A stretch of 64,000 bases of DNA. It comes from Silicimonas algicola (lineage in GTDB: Bacteria; Pseudomonadota; Alphaproteobacteria; Rhodobacterales; Rhodobacteraceae). A program made the position numbers and the translations under genes. The notes beneath the pieces are model-generated. The model was not told the origin of the DNA, did not search any database, and saw only the letters and a list, made by a program, of their open reading frames with translations. The stretch spans positions 62,001 through 126,000 of the forward strand of contig NZ_QGGV01000008.1 in the NCBI RefSeq assembly GCF_003148765.1, given 5' to 3'. Positions 25,571 through 34,695 of the stretch are shown piece by piece (the first letter of the stretch is position 1; every line of letters starts with the position of its first letter).

Positions 25571-26266
25571 ATGCCCGCACCGCTTTCCATCGTCATTCCC
25601 ACGCTGAACGCCGCGGCATCCCTGCCCGCGACCTGCGACGCGCTTCTGTTGGGCGCGACGGAAGGGCTGGTGCGCGACATGGTCATCTCGGACGGCGGTT
25701 CGACGGATGGGATCAAGGAAATCGCGGATCACCTTGGCGCGACTCTGGTGACCGGCGCGCCCGGGCGCGGCGGCCAGATCGCGCGCGGCGTGGCGGCGGC
25801 GAGGGCCCCCTTCGTCCTGATCCTCCACGCCGACACCTGGTTGTCGGAAGGCTGGACGATGGAGGCGCGACGGCTCATCGAGCACCATCCGACGCGCGCC
25901 GGATATTTCCGCCTGAGATTCCGCGCCTCGGGCTTTGCTCCGGGGGTCGTCGCAGGGGGGGCGAACCTGCGGTCGCGCCTCCTTGGCCTGCCCTATGGCG
26001 ACCAGGGGCTGCTCGTTGCACGCCGGACGCTGGAGGATGTGGGCGGCTTCCCCGAACTGCCTCTGATGGAGGACGTGGCGCTCGCCCGTCGGCTGAAGGG
26101 CCGCCTGATGCCGCTCCGGGCAGACGCGCTGACCTTGGCCGACCGTTACGAAAGCGAAGGATGGACACGCCGAGTGTCCGGCAACCTTGTTACGCTTGCA
26201 CGCTTCGCCGCCGGGGCGGACCCCGAAACGCTGCTACGGCGTTACGACAGGTTCAGGTCGCGCTGA
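25571..26266 (+). CDS. Family 2 glycosyltransferase (TIGR04283 type)
   Basis: The 231-residue GT-A enzyme has the N-terminal motif LSIVIPTLNAAASL, the nucleotide-sugar Asp in VISDGGSTDG, a DXD equivalent in ILHADTWL and the acceptor loop ELPLMEDVALARRLK. No transmembrane helix is present. TIGR04283 proteins are small soluble glycosyltransferases of unknown acceptor. The last 14 bases overlap the convergent transporter gene. Confidence 0.9.
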   Translation: MPAPLSIVIPTLNAAASLPATCDALLLGATEGLVRDMVISDGGSTDGIKEIADHLGATLVTGAPGRGGQIARGVAAARAPFVLILHADTWLSEGWTMEARRLIEHHPTRAGYFRLRFRASGFAPGVVAGGANLRSRLLGLPYGDQGLLVARRTLEDVGGFPELPLMEDVALARRLKGRLMPLRADALTLADRYESEGWTRRVSGNLVTLARFAAGADPETLLRRYDRFRSR

Positions 26267-28058
26267 ACTGAAGCGCGTGCAGCCGGGCATAGACACCGCC
26301 GCGATCCATGAGCTCGTCGTGGCGACCCTCGTCCACGACCCGTCCCGCCTCCATCACGACGATCTTGTCCGCGCGCCGCACGGTCGACAGCCGATGTGCG
26401 ATGACCAGTGTCGTGCGGCCCTGGGACAACGTCTCCAGAGCCTCCTGCACCCGGGCCTCGCTTTCGGCGTCGAGGGCGCTTGTCGCCTCGTCCAGCAGAA
26501 GGATCGGCGCGTCCCGCAGGATCGCCCGCGCGATGGCGACGCGCTGGCGCTGTCCGCCCGAAAGCTGCGAGCCGCGCGGCCCGGCCGGGGTGTCCAGCCC
26601 CCTGGGAAGCCCGTCGACGAAAGCCTCGAGGTGCGCCGCGTTCAGCGCGGACCTGAGACGCGCCTCGTCCACTCCGGGGGTCGCGAGCGTGATGTTGTCC
26701 CGCAGGGTTTCGTCGAACATGGGCGCGTCCTGCGTCACGACCGAGAAGAGGGCGCGAAGGTCCGGCAGGCTCATCTCGCGCACTGGCACTCCGCCTACAA
26801 GGATCCGTCCCGCCTCGACGTCCACCAGCCGCGTCAGGGCCGAGAAGAGCGTCGACTTGCCCGCTCCCGACGCGCCCACGAGCGCCGTCGTCTCGCCCGC
26901 CCTGGCTGTGAAGGTCGCGCCGTTCAACGCGCGCTCCCCGCCGTAGGCCACGACCGCGTCCTCGAAGACCACGTCCGCCCCACCCGGATCGGACGGCGCA
27001 GCGGACGCCCGGGCGGACGACAGGATCGTCGGTGCGGCCTGGAACACAGACTGGATCCGCTCGAGGCTGGCCCTGGCCGACTGCCAGTTGGCCGAGATGT
27101 TGGCGATCCGGCGCATGGGTTCGAACAGAAGACCCATGGCGGTGAAGAAGGACATGAACTCGCCCACGGTCTTCTCGCCGTCGATGATCTCGTTGCCGCC
27201 GTAGATCACCACGCCCGCGAAACCGAAGGCCGCGACGACGTCCATCGTCGACGGCACGCCCGCGCGCCCGATCCGGGCCTTCATCTCCTGCCCCATGTAA
27301 CGCCGCATCACGGTTTCGAAACGCTCGGATTCGTGCGCTTCGGAGGTGTTCAGCTTGATGGTGTTGACGCCGTGGAATATCTCGTCGAGCCGGGTCGACA
27401 GCTTCGCCGCCGCCTCGCGCGCGGCGAAAGACTTCTTTCGGACATAGCGCTGCATCCCCAGGATCGGCCCGATCAGCACTGGAAGACCCGCGATTGCGAC
27501 GAGCGTCCAACGCCAGTCGACCGAGATCGCGACCGCGAGCAGTGCGGCGATGGAGACGACCTCGCGCCAGGCGGTGCCGAGGACCTGCATCCAGATCTGG
27601 TTCGCCACCGTGGTGTCGCCCCGGACCCTCTCGATCAGCGTTCCCGGCGGATTGGCCTGGAAATAGGCGCTGTCGAGCGTCAGGAGGTGGCGCACCATGT
27701 CGCGCTGCATCGCGGTGATGATGTCGAGCCCGATGCCGTTCATGATGACGCGGTGCGAGAAGTCCGAGATCGCGCGAAGGATGAAGATCCCGCCCAGAGC
27801 ACCCGCGACCCAGTAGACCGCGCCCCGATCCTTGGCGACGAAGACCTGGTCGAACATCGGCTGCACTATATACGAGATCGCACCCAGCATTGCGCCTTCG
27901 ATCGCCATGAAGATCATCGCGATGGCCAGGCGACCCATGTGCGGGCGCAGGTAGTCGTGCCAGACCCACGACAGAAGGCCGCGCTCGGTGGCGCTGCCCG
28001 TGTATCCGGATCCGGTTGTGACGGTGTCGGCCACGCTGCCTCGTGCTTGCTCAGTCAC
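26253..28058 (-). CDS. MsbA-like ABC exporter, fused permease and ATPase
   Basis: The 601-residue half-transporter has six hydrophobic segments in residues about 35-330 and an ATPase domain with Walker A GASGAGKST, the Q-loop VVTQDAPMFDETLRDN, signature LSGGQRQR and Walker B ILLLDEATSALD. It is of the lipid/drug exporter type and would work as a homodimer in the inner membrane. The start is a GTG with GAAGG upstream. Lipid A flipping (MsbA) is possible, but multidrug export cannot be excluded. Confidence 0.9.
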   Translation of the reverse strand: MTEQARGSVADTVTTGSGYTGSATERGLLSWVWHDYLRPHMGRLAIAMIFMAIEGAMLGAISYIVQPMFDQVFVAKDRGAVYWVAGALGGIFILRAISDFSHRVIMNGIGLDIITAMQRDMVRHLLTLDSAYFQANPPGTLIERVRGDTTVANQIWMQVLGTAWREVVSIAALLAVAISVDWRWTLVAIAGLPVLIGPILGMQRYVRKKSFAAREAAAKLSTRLDEIFHGVNTIKLNTSEAHESERFETVMRRYMGQEMKARIGRAGVPSTMDVVAAFGFAGVVIYGGNEIIDGEKTVGEFMSFFTAMGLLFEPMRRIANISANWQSARASLERIQSVFQAAPTILSSARASAAPSDPGGADVVFEDAVVAYGGERALNGATFTARAGETTALVGASGAGKSTLFSALTRLVDVEAGRILVGGVPVREMSLPDLRALFSVVTQDAPMFDETLRDNITLATPGVDEARLRSALNAAHLEAFVDGLPRGLDTPAGPRGSQLSGGQRQRVAIARAILRDAPILLLDEATSALDAESEARVQEALETLSQGRTTLVIAHRLSTVRRADKIVVMEAGRVVDEGRHDELMDRGGVYARLHALQFSAT

Positions 28059-28170
28059 GACTGACTAACCTTCGCTCCCCCCGCGCACAAGCACCGCGCC
28101 CCCGGAGGTCATTGACCCTTCCGCGCGCGCCGCCTAATCGATGGCGTTGCCTTTTCGGAGCCCGTTTCCC

Positions 28171-29367
28171 ATGTCCCTCGCCCACGGCGTCAGCTACCTC
28201 GCCATTCCCGGCCCCTCCGTCACGCCCGAGCGCGTACTGCGCGCCATGCACCGGACCTCGCCCAACATCTACGAAGGCGCCCTGCCTGCCATGATGCCCG
28301 CACTGGTGGCCAGCCTGAAGGCGGTGGCGCGGACCGAGCATAACGTGACGATCTACATCACCAACGGTCACGGGGCTTGGGAGGCGGCGCTGACCAACAC
28401 GCTGTCGCGCGGCGATCGCATCCTCGTCCCGGCGACGGGCCGCTTCTCGCATGGCTGGGCCGAGATCGCGCGGGTCTTGGGCGTCGAGGTCGACATCATG
28501 GACTTCGGCAAGCGCGACCCGATCGACATGGCGGCGCTGACCGAGCGGCTGAAGACGGACGACCGGGGCTACAAGGCCGTGCTCGCCGTCCACACCGACA
28601 CTTCGACGTCGCTGCGCACGGACATTCCCGCCGTGCGGGCCGCCATCGACGCCGCCGGACACCCGGCTCTTCTGATGGTCGACTGCATGGCGTCCCTCGG
28701 CTGCGACCGCTTCGAGATGGACGCCTGGGGCGTCGATGTCATGCTCGCCGGCTCGCAGAAGGGTCTGATGACGCCGCCGGGACTCGCCTTCGTGTGGTTC
28801 AACGACAAGGCAGACCGCGCGCGCGACACGGCGAACTGCGTGACATGGGCGTGGGACTGGCGGCCGCGTGCTTTCCCCAAGATCTTCTCGAACTACTTCG
28901 GCGGCACCGCGCCCACGCTCCACCTTCATGGGCTGCGCGAGGCGCTCGACATGATCGAGGAAGAAGGGCTGGAGAACGTCTGGTCGCGCCATGCCAGCCT
29001 CGCCCGCGCGGTGTGGGCGGCGGCCGAGCACTGGGGGACCGAGGGCACGCTCGAACTCAACGTCCGCCAGCGCGAGTTGCGCGGCCATTCCGTCACCGCC
29101 TTCCGCGCGGGCTCGGAAAGGGCGACGGCGCTGCGGCGCTGGTGCGAGGACAAGGCGGGCCTGACGCTTGGCATCGGCCTCGGCATGACCGAGCCGGACG
29201 ACCCGGCGTGGCACCACTTCTTCCGCCTCGGCCACATGGGTCACGTCAGCGCGCAGATGATCCTGGGCGCGCTCGCCACGATGGAGGCGGGGATGAAGGC
29301 CGTTGGCCTGCCGCACGCACCCGGCGGCGTCGTCAAGGCAGCAGAGGTCATCGCCGCCGAGGCGTGA
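28171..29367 (+). CDS. Class V aminotransferase, serine-glyoxylate aminotransferase-like
   Basis: The 398-residue PLP enzyme has GPSVTPERVLRAMHR at the N-terminus, the PLP-binding Asp in MVDCMASLGC and the Schiff-base lysine in AGSQKGLM, which place it in the serine-glyoxylate/alanine-glyoxylate family. It would transfer an amino group to glyoxylate, in photorespiration-like or C1 metabolism. The ATG at 28171 puts the conserved block at residue 10; an upstream ATG at 28141 adds ten unconserved residues. Confidence 0.88.
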   Translation: MSLAHGVSYLAIPGPSVTPERVLRAMHRTSPNIYEGALPAMMPALVASLKAVARTEHNVTIYITNGHGAWEAALTNTLSRGDRILVPATGRFSHGWAEIARVLGVEVDIMDFGKRDPIDMAALTERLKTDDRGYKAVLAVHTDTSTSLRTDIPAVRAAIDAAGHPALLMVDCMASLGCDRFEMDAWGVDVMLAGSQKGLMTPPGLAFVWFNDKADRARDTANCVTWAWDWRPRAFPKIFSNYFGGTAPTLHLHGLREALDMIEEEGLENVWSRHASLARAVWAAAEHWGTEGTLELNVRQRELRGHSVTAFRAGSERATALRRWCEDKAGLTLGIGLGMTEPDDPAWHHFFRLGHMGHVSAQMILGALATMEAGMKAVGLPHAPGGVVKAAEVIAAEA

Positions 29368-29370
29368 CGC

Positions 29371-29538
29371 CTAGCTCGAGCGTCGATTGCGGAAGTCGAC
29401 CGTCATCAGGCGGTCGGCGATCCAGCTGACAAGCCCGGCGATCAGAAGCCCCCACATGGCCCAGACCGAAACCAGCGCCATGAAGACAAGGACGAAGGCG
29501 GACACCAGGAAGGCGTTCGTGTAGTCGGGAACCCTCAT
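29371..29538 (-). CDS. Small membrane protein (55 aa)
   Basis: The ORF encodes a 55-residue protein with two adjoining hydrophobic segments (AFLVSAFVLVFMALVSV and MWGLLIAGLVSW) followed by a charged tail ending FRNRRSS. AAGGTG lies seven bases before the ATG. It starts three bases after the aminotransferase stop, on the opposite strand, and fills an otherwise empty gap. No family is recognised. Confidence 0.7.
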   Translation of the reverse strand: MRVPDYTNAFLVSAFVLVFMALVSVWAMWGLLIAGLVSWIADRLMTVDFRNRRSS

Positions 29539-29616
29539 GCGCGGCACCTTCGCAAGATCCTTTCTCGCGGATCATAGCGCGGAATGTGCGTCGGTCAGGC
29601 TGAAAATTGCGTTAGC

Positions 29617-30726
29617 TCAGCCCGCCTGCGCAGCCTTCAGCGCATCGGGCAGCGCGCCTTCCAGCCGGTCGAGGTCGGGGGTGCGGCCGGCGCTGACGCG
29701 GATGCAGCGGTTTCCGGGCGAGGCGAAGGGCATCCGGACGAAGACGTCGCGGTCCGCGAGCGCCTCGAGCACCGCCCGCGCAAAGGCTCCGTCCCGCCCG
29801 CAGTCGATGGTCACGAAGTTGGTGGCCGACGGCAGCGGCGTCAGGCCGTTGTCCCGTGCGATGGCCGCGATCCGGGCGCGTGCGGCCTCGACCTCGATGC
29901 GGACCTCGCCGATCCAGCCTTCGTCGCCCAGGGCCGCGAGCGCCGCCGCCTGGCTGATCCGGCTCATCCCGAAGTGGTTGCGGACCTTCTCGAAGCCACG
30001 AATCACCTCGGCATGGCCGAAGGCATAGCCCACCCGCATTCCCGCCAGCCCGTGCGCCTTCGAGAAGGTGCGCATCCGGATCACGCGGGGGTCGGCAACG
30101 TCGATCCGCGCCATCGTGCCCTTCGGCGCAAACTCGGCGTAAGCCTCGTCGAGCACGAGAAGGCACTCGTCGGGAAGGGCGGCGATCATCTCCTCGATGC
30201 GCGCGCCGTCGTGCCAGGAGCCCATCGGGTTGTCCGGGTTGGCGAGATAGATCAACTTGGCCCGCTCGCTGCGCGCCGCGTCCAGCAGCGCCTGCGGATC
30301 CTCGTGATCGTCGACGTAGGGCACCTTGACCAGTCGGCCGCCGAAGCCGGCGACGTGATAGTTGAACGTCGGATAGGCCCCGTCCGAGGTCACGACGGCG
30401 TCGCCCGGCTCCACATAGAGGCGAACGGCGTAGCCGAGAAGGCCGTCGATCCCCTCGCCGACCACGATCTCGTCCGGCGCAATGCCAAGGCGCCGGGCCA
30501 GCGCGGCACGCAGGTCGTGGCTCTCGGGGTCGCCATACATCCAGGCCTCGGGTGCGGCGGCGCGGATGGCCTCGATCACCTGCGGTGAGGGCCCGAAGAC
30601 GCTTTCGTTCGCGCCAAGCCGCGCCGCGAAGCGTTTGCCCCGGCAGCGCTCGAGAGCCTCCGGTCCCACGAAGGGAACCGTGGCGGGAAGCGACTGGCAG
30701 AGCGGTGTCTCGGAGGGGGCTTTCAT
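29617..30726 (-). CDS. Histidinol-phosphate aminotransferase-like PLP enzyme
   Basis: This 369-residue fold-type I aminotransferase has LGANESVFGPSP, the PLP-binding YLANPDNPMG and DEAYAEF, the Schiff-base lysine in RTFSKAHGLAGMRVGY and the C-terminal arginine in NRCIRVSAGR. This pattern is that of HisC and close aromatic aminotransferases. The ATG at 30726 precedes the conserved region; the reading to 30804 would run into a terminator. No other histidine gene is near, so it may be a second HisC or an aromatic aminotransferase. Confidence 0.88.
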   Translation of the reverse strand: MKAPSETPLCQSLPATVPFVGPEALERCRGKRFAARLGANESVFGPSPQVIEAIRAAAPEAWMYGDPESHDLRAALARRLGIAPDEIVVGEGIDGLLGYAVRLYVEPGDAVVTSDGAYPTFNYHVAGFGGRLVKVPYVDDHEDPQALLDAARSERAKLIYLANPDNPMGSWHDGARIEEMIAALPDECLLVLDEAYAEFAPKGTMARIDVADPRVIRMRTFSKAHGLAGMRVGYAFGHAEVIRGFEKVRNHFGMSRISQAAALAALGDEGWIGEVRIEVEAARARIAAIARDNGLTPLPSATNFVTIDCGRDGAFARAVLEALADRDVFVRMPFASPGNRCIRVSAGRTPDLDRLEGALPDALKAAQAG

Positions 30727-30769
30727 GCCGTTGAGGAAGCACGGAACCCTCGGTGCTGACAAGAGAAAC

Positions 30770-30797
30770 GGCCTCGCCCCGCACAAGGGACGAGGCC
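30770..30797 (-). terminator. Terminator after the FNR-linked membrane protein gene
   Basis: GGCCTCG (30770-30776) and CGAGGCC (30791-30797) form a perfect stem; on the minus strand it is followed by GTTTCTCTTG. It lies 20 bases past the stop at 30817. Confidence 0.65.
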
Positions 30798-30816
30798 ACC
30801 TCACTCGCGACCTGGC

Positions 30817-32025
30817 TCATTCAGCGGGGACAGCCGCCACACTCGACTGCCCGAAGTGCTGCCGGTTCAGCCGCAGCACAAGGACGATCATCGCCGCCTG
30901 CGCGACCAGCGCTACAGCCGTCAGGCCCCAATAGGCGATGCCGAACTTCGCGATCAGGCCGGTCGCGACAAGACCCTTGTTGATCCAGAACTGGAGAAGG
31001 ACCGAGAAGGCGACGCCCGGACAGACCAGCGCATAGGACCCCGCCGAGGTCTCGGCGCCGAAGACGAAGCGCTGCCAGTAGCCGACCCTGGCCAGGACGA
31101 GGAGGCCGAACATCGCAAAGAGGACTTGCAGCGACACCATGCGGCTGAGGAAAACGAGCGTCTCGGCCGGACCGCTGTGGCCGTCGAAGTGAACGTGAAG
31201 CCCGTGCCACTGGCGCAGGAGAAGGATCGAGGCCACCGTAACGAGCGGAAGCACGATCAGGAGGGTGGGCGCGGCCTCGACCGAGACGCCATTCTCCATC
31301 ATCGACCTGACCCCGAGAACCATCGCCACGGCGCCGATCACTATGGCGGCGACGAGGAAGAACCCCGAGAGGATGACGCTGATCCCCGCAACTGTGGCCG
31401 AGCCGCTCATGGACCCCGGAGCGGCGAGGCCGACGCCGACCATCGCCAAAGTGAAGGCAGGCAGCAGCTGCGCGAACGAGTTGTTGGCCGCGCAGTCGAA
31501 ACCGCCGGACGACAGGGCCCGTCCGAGGAACGCGCCGAGTTGTCGGAACGCCATGGCGCCGATCAGCACGAAGGCCGCAAGGGCGAAGGGAAATAGAAGT
31601 TCGACAACGCCCCACAGACCTGGAACAAAGACTAGGCCCACGATGAACGCCACATTGACAGCCATGGCGAGCGCCAGCGGCAGAGCCATCATTTGTGTAC
31701 CTGCGTTCGATGCCGCGTGCGCCCGACCAGCTTCGGAGGCGCGGAAGGCACCGACCCTGCGGAGGTTGAAGGCGAGAAGCGCGAACGTTCGCCAGGCGAA
31801 CCATGCCACACCCAGAAGAGCGATAGCGATGGAAGCCTGAAGAGCGGGTTGACCACTTGCGAAGGCGGCCGAGATATCCTCGAACACGGGCACAGGTCTG
31901 TCTGGGTGCGGCACCCAGAACATCAGGTACATGAAGAACGTCACCACAAGGCCCCCTGCCCCGACAGAGGACAGGAAGTACAGTGGCGACCAGCGAGTGA
32001 CGGCGGGTGAAGTCGAAAGGGCCAT
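30817..32025 (-). CDS. Polytopic membrane protein of unknown function under an FNR-type box
   Basis: The 402-residue protein has about ten hydrophobic segments, beginning with SPLYFLSSVGAGGLVVTFF, and ends in a short charged tail. I do not recognise the family: the WHAHEM and PNWTG motifs of NnrS are absent, and no transporter signature is visible. The ATG at 32025 has GGAGG five bases upstream. An FNR-type box lies 64 bases before it, so it is probably induced when oxygen is low, perhaps in respiration or anion transport. A terminator follows. Confidence 0.8.
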   Translation of the reverse strand: MALSTSPAVTRWSPLYFLSSVGAGGLVVTFFMYLMFWVPHPDRPVPVFEDISAAFASGQPALQASIAIALLGVAWFAWRTFALLAFNLRRVGAFRASEAGRAHAASNAGTQMMALPLALAMAVNVAFIVGLVFVPGLWGVVELLFPFALAAFVLIGAMAFRQLGAFLGRALSSGGFDCAANNSFAQLLPAFTLAMVGVGLAAPGSMSGSATVAGISVILSGFFLVAAIVIGAVAMVLGVRSMMENGVSVEAAPTLLIVLPLVTVASILLLRQWHGLHVHFDGHSGPAETLVFLSRMVSLQVLFAMFGLLVLARVGYWQRFVFGAETSAGSYALVCPGVAFSVLLQFWINKGLVATGLIAKFGIAYWGLTAVALVAQAAMIVLVLRLNRQHFGQSSVAAVPAE

Positions 32026-32082
32026 GAGAGCCTCCTGCATCATATTCTGTAATGCGAATATGATGCGCGAACCGAGCCCGCA

Positions 32083-32096
32083 TTGACGTATATCAA
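32083..32096. promoter_or_regulatory. FNR/FnrL-type binding site
   Basis: TTGAC-GTAT-ATCAA (32083-32096) differs from the consensus TTGAT-N4-ATCAA at one position. It is centred 64 bp upstream of the membrane-protein start. Confidence 0.7.
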
Positions 32097-32109
32097 GTCT
32101 TGAATGCGA

Positions 32110-32134
32110 AACCCCGGCCGCGGGGGCCGGGGTT
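32110..32134 (-). terminator. Terminator after the ornithine decarboxylase gene
   Basis: AACCCCGGCC (32110-32119) and GGCCGGGGTT (32125-32134) form a perfect 10-bp stem with a 5-base loop, 26 bases past the decarboxylase stop. Confidence 0.7.
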
Positions 32135-32160
32135 CTCAGGTCCTCGTATGAGGCCAAGGC

Positions 32161-33327
32161 TCAGATGACGCAGACGTCCAGCGGCGGGAAGCCGTTGAAG
32201 CCGACCGACGAATAGCTCGAGGTGTAGGCGCCGCAGTTGCGGATCACGACGCGGTCCCCGGCGGTGAGGCCCACGGGCAGCGACACCATCTTCTTCTCGT
32301 AAAGCACATCGGCGCTGTCGCAGGACGGACCCGCGAGGATGCAGGGGCCCATCGCCTCGTGGTCGCGGGGCGTGGCGAACTGATAGCGGATTGCCTCGTC
32401 CATCGTCTCGGCCAGACCCGAGAACTTGCCGATGTCGAGATAGACCCAGCGGTGCAGCTCGTTTGCCGACTTGCGGCTCACCAGCAGAACCTCGGCGGCG
32501 ATCACGCCCGCGTCCGCGACCATGCCACGGCCGGGCTCGGCCATCACAAGCACGTCGCCGAAGCGGGCGCGCACCTGGCGCATGACGCCGGCCGCATAGG
32601 CGGTCGCAGGCTCGATGACTTCGCCGTAGAACGCCGGGAAGCCGCCGCCGATGTTCAGGAGGCGCAGCTTATGACCCGCCTCATGCGCGGCAGCCCAGAC
32701 CGCCAGGACCTGATCCAGAACCGGGCCCCACATTTCCGACCGGCGGGTCTGCGAACCGACATGAAACGAGAAACCGGCCGGGTCGAGGCCAAGCTCTTTC
32801 GCGCGGTCGAGAAGCGCCAGCGCCATCTCGCCGTGGCAGCCGAACTTGCGGCTGAGCGGCCAGTCGGCCTGGCTGTTCTCGACGATCAGGCGGATGTAGA
32901 CGCCCGCGCCGGGTGCGTTCTCGGCAATCTTCTGCAGCTCTTCCTCGGCGTCGGCCGCGAAGAGGGTCACACCCGCCTCGTAGGCGAAGGCGATGTCCGA
33001 CGGACGCTTCACGGTGTTGCCGAAGCTGATCGTCTCGGCCCGGGCACCCTGGCTGAGGCAAAGCTCGATTTCGCCGCGCGAGGCGGCATCGAAGTGCGAG
33101 CCAACCTGAACCAGACGCTCGATGATCTCGCGCGCCGGGTTCGCCTTGACGGCATAGTGGATGTGCGCGTCGCCCAGACCTGCCTGGAGAGCGTCGAAGT
33201 TGTGCTCGACCCGATCGACGTCCAGCACGAGCGTCGGCCTGTCGAAGGCGTGGACGCGGGCATAAACTTCGGCACGGGAAGGCGACAGGTCATCGCGGGC
33301 GGGAAGCCCAACGTCATGCATCGTCAT
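32161..33327 (-). CDS. Ornithine/lysine/diaminopimelate-type PLP decarboxylase (fold III)
   Basis: The 388-residue enzyme has the PLP lysine in HYAVKANPAREII, the glycine-rich phosphate loop NIGGGFP, EPGRGMVADAG and the dimer-active-site cysteine in GPSCDSADVL, as in eukaryote-type ornithine decarboxylases. It would make putrescine from ornithine. Start choice: GGAG lies six bases before the ATG at 33327. Lysine or dual specificity cannot be excluded. The 240-bp upstream leader shows only short stems and no riboswitch that can be named. Confidence 0.88.
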   Translation of the reverse strand: MTMHDVGLPARDDLSPSRAEVYARVHAFDRPTLVLDVDRVEHNFDALQAGLGDAHIHYAVKANPAREIIERLVQVGSHFDAASRGEIELCLSQGARAETISFGNTVKRPSDIAFAYEAGVTLFAADAEEELQKIAENAPGAGVYIRLIVENSQADWPLSRKFGCHGEMALALLDRAKELGLDPAGFSFHVGSQTRRSEMWGPVLDQVLAVWAAAHEAGHKLRLLNIGGGFPAFYGEVIEPATAYAAGVMRQVRARFGDVLVMAEPGRGMVADAGVIAAEVLLVSRKSANELHRWVYLDIGKFSGLAETMDEAIRYQFATPRDHEAMGPCILAGPSCDSADVLYEKKMVSLPVGLTAGDRVVIRNCGAYTSSYSSVGFNGFPPLDVCVI

Positions 33328-33570
33328 GTTCATCTCCAAAAGACCCGGCCAAGATATGACCGCTCAGTTCCAAGGGAGACGTTACCGTCGCTGCGTAAAC
33401 GCGGGCGTTTGACGATGCCGGCCAGAGGCGCGTGCGTTGGCGTCTTGAGCGGGTGATATGGGGCTTGTGCCCGAGTCGTGCAAGAGGAAATTCGCACGGA
33501 TTTTCACAGGCTTCGTCGTCGGCGGTTTTGTGCGCTTTTCGCATCACCCCGCACCCTGCTACCAAGGGCC

Positions 33571-34110
33571 ATGACCCTGATCCTGTTCAACAAGCCCTGG
33601 GGCGTGCTCAGCCAGTTCACCGACGCGAAATCGCCCTCGCCCCGCCCGACGCTGTCGACGTTCGGCCTGCCTGCGGGCGTGTATCCCGCCGGGCGCCTCG
33701 ACCGCGATTCCGAAGGGCTGCTTATGCTCACCGACGACGGGCGCCTTCAGGCACGGATCGCGTCGCCGACTGCCCGGACAGAGAAGACCTACCTCGTCCA
33801 GATCGAAGGCGATCCGCTGGACGCCGATCTCGATCCGCTGCGCAGGGGCGTGATGCTGAAGGACGGACCGACACGGGCGGCGCGCGTCCGTCTCATCGAC
33901 CCGCCGGATCTGTGGCTGCGGGACCCGCCCGTGAGGGTCCGGCTATCAGTGCCTGACCGATGGATCGAGGTCACCCTCACCGAGGGCCGGAACCGCCAGG
34001 TCCGGCGCATGACGGCCGCCGTCGGGCTTCCCACGCTGCGCCTCGTGAGGTGGCGGATCGGCGACTGGACGCTGGACGGACTGGCCCCCGGAGAGTGGCG
34101 CGAGATCTGA
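33571..34110 (+). CDS. rluE: 23S rRNA pseudouridine synthase (RluE type)
   Basis: This 179-residue RsuA/RluB-family enzyme lacks the S4 domain and begins with ILFNKPWGVLSQFTD. The catalytic aspartate D44 lies in AGRLDRDSEGLL, and the C-terminal motif EGRNRQVRRMTAAVG binds RNA. Short family members without S4 modify U2457 of 23S rRNA (RluE). The ATG at 33571 is chosen because the conserved N-terminus follows at once. Confidence 0.9.
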   Translation: MTLILFNKPWGVLSQFTDAKSPSPRPTLSTFGLPAGVYPAGRLDRDSEGLLMLTDDGRLQARIASPTARTEKTYLVQIEGDPLDADLDPLRRGVMLKDGPTRAARVRLIDPPDLWLRDPPVRVRLSVPDRWIEVTLTEGRNRQVRRMTAAVGLPTLRLVRWRIGDWTLDGLAPGEWREI

Positions 34111-34250
34111 TCCGCCGACGCCTTCCGACCCCACTTGCAATTCCTCGAAACGCGCGCACATTCACGACGCGCGGACCGCCCCGCGTCGGACCGGACGGTC
34201 CGGGTAAACAACGTCCGGCCGGCGGCCCGGCGCCTTCGGAGGATTGGCGC

Positions 34251-34655
34251 ATGATGCTTGTGCGCTGCTACCTCGCCCCGTCCTCGATCGAGGGTCTGGG
34301 CGTCTTCTGCCACGACGACATCAAGGCCGGACAGAACGTCTGGGCCCACGAGGATACGCTCGACCAGCGCATCCCCGCCGACAAGGTTTCGACGCTGCCC
34401 GAGCACGTGCGCGAGTTCGTCGACCGCTACGCCTATCCTGACTGGAACAACCCCGGCTACGTCATCCTCGAGACCGACGAGGGCCGGTTCATGAACCACG
34501 CCGACGAGCCGAACCTCGATTTTTCGGACGGGACCCACGGCTATGCCGTCAGGGATATCCCCGCCGGAACCGAACTGACCTGCCACTACTCGACCTTCAC
34601 CGAAGGCCCGATCGTCATGCAACCGCCGCGCCACCGCGTTTCGGCTCACGCCTGA
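34251..34655 (+). CDS. SET-domain protein
   Basis: The 134-residue protein consists of a single SET domain: the SAM-binding start SSIEGLGVFCHDDIKAG, the knot motif FMNHADEPNLDF (N82-H83, N88) and GTELTCHYS with the catalytic-type Tyr. The ATG follows GGAGG with eight bases between; a second ATG follows directly. SET methyltransferases are chiefly eukaryotic but also occur as small bacterial proteins of unknown target. The post-SET cysteines are absent. Confidence 0.88.
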   Translation: MMLVRCYLAPSSIEGLGVFCHDDIKAGQNVWAHEDTLDQRIPADKVSTLPEHVREFVDRYAYPDWNNPGYVILETDEGRFMNHADEPNLDFSDGTHGYAVRDIPAGTELTCHYSTFTEGPIVMQPPRHRVSAHA

Positions 34656-34663
34656 CAGGATCA

Positions 34664-34693
34664 CCGCCCGGGTCCCGCGAGGAACCCGGGCGG
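34664..34693. terminator. Shared hairpin between convergent genes
   Basis: CCGCCCGGGT (34664-34673) and ACCCGGGCGG (34684-34693) form a perfect 10-bp stem with a 10-base loop, right between the SET and YARHG-like gene ends. There is no T-run on either side. Confidence 0.5.
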
Positions 34694-34695
34694 CC

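Noticed and set aside
26187-28064. A 625-codon open frame on the plus strand
   Set aside because: It is antisense to the ABC exporter, which has all Walker and signature motifs.
33328-33570. speF-type leader RNA upstream of the ornithine decarboxylase
   Set aside because: Only 4-bp stems are seen and I cannot match the known motif; a covariance-model search would decide.
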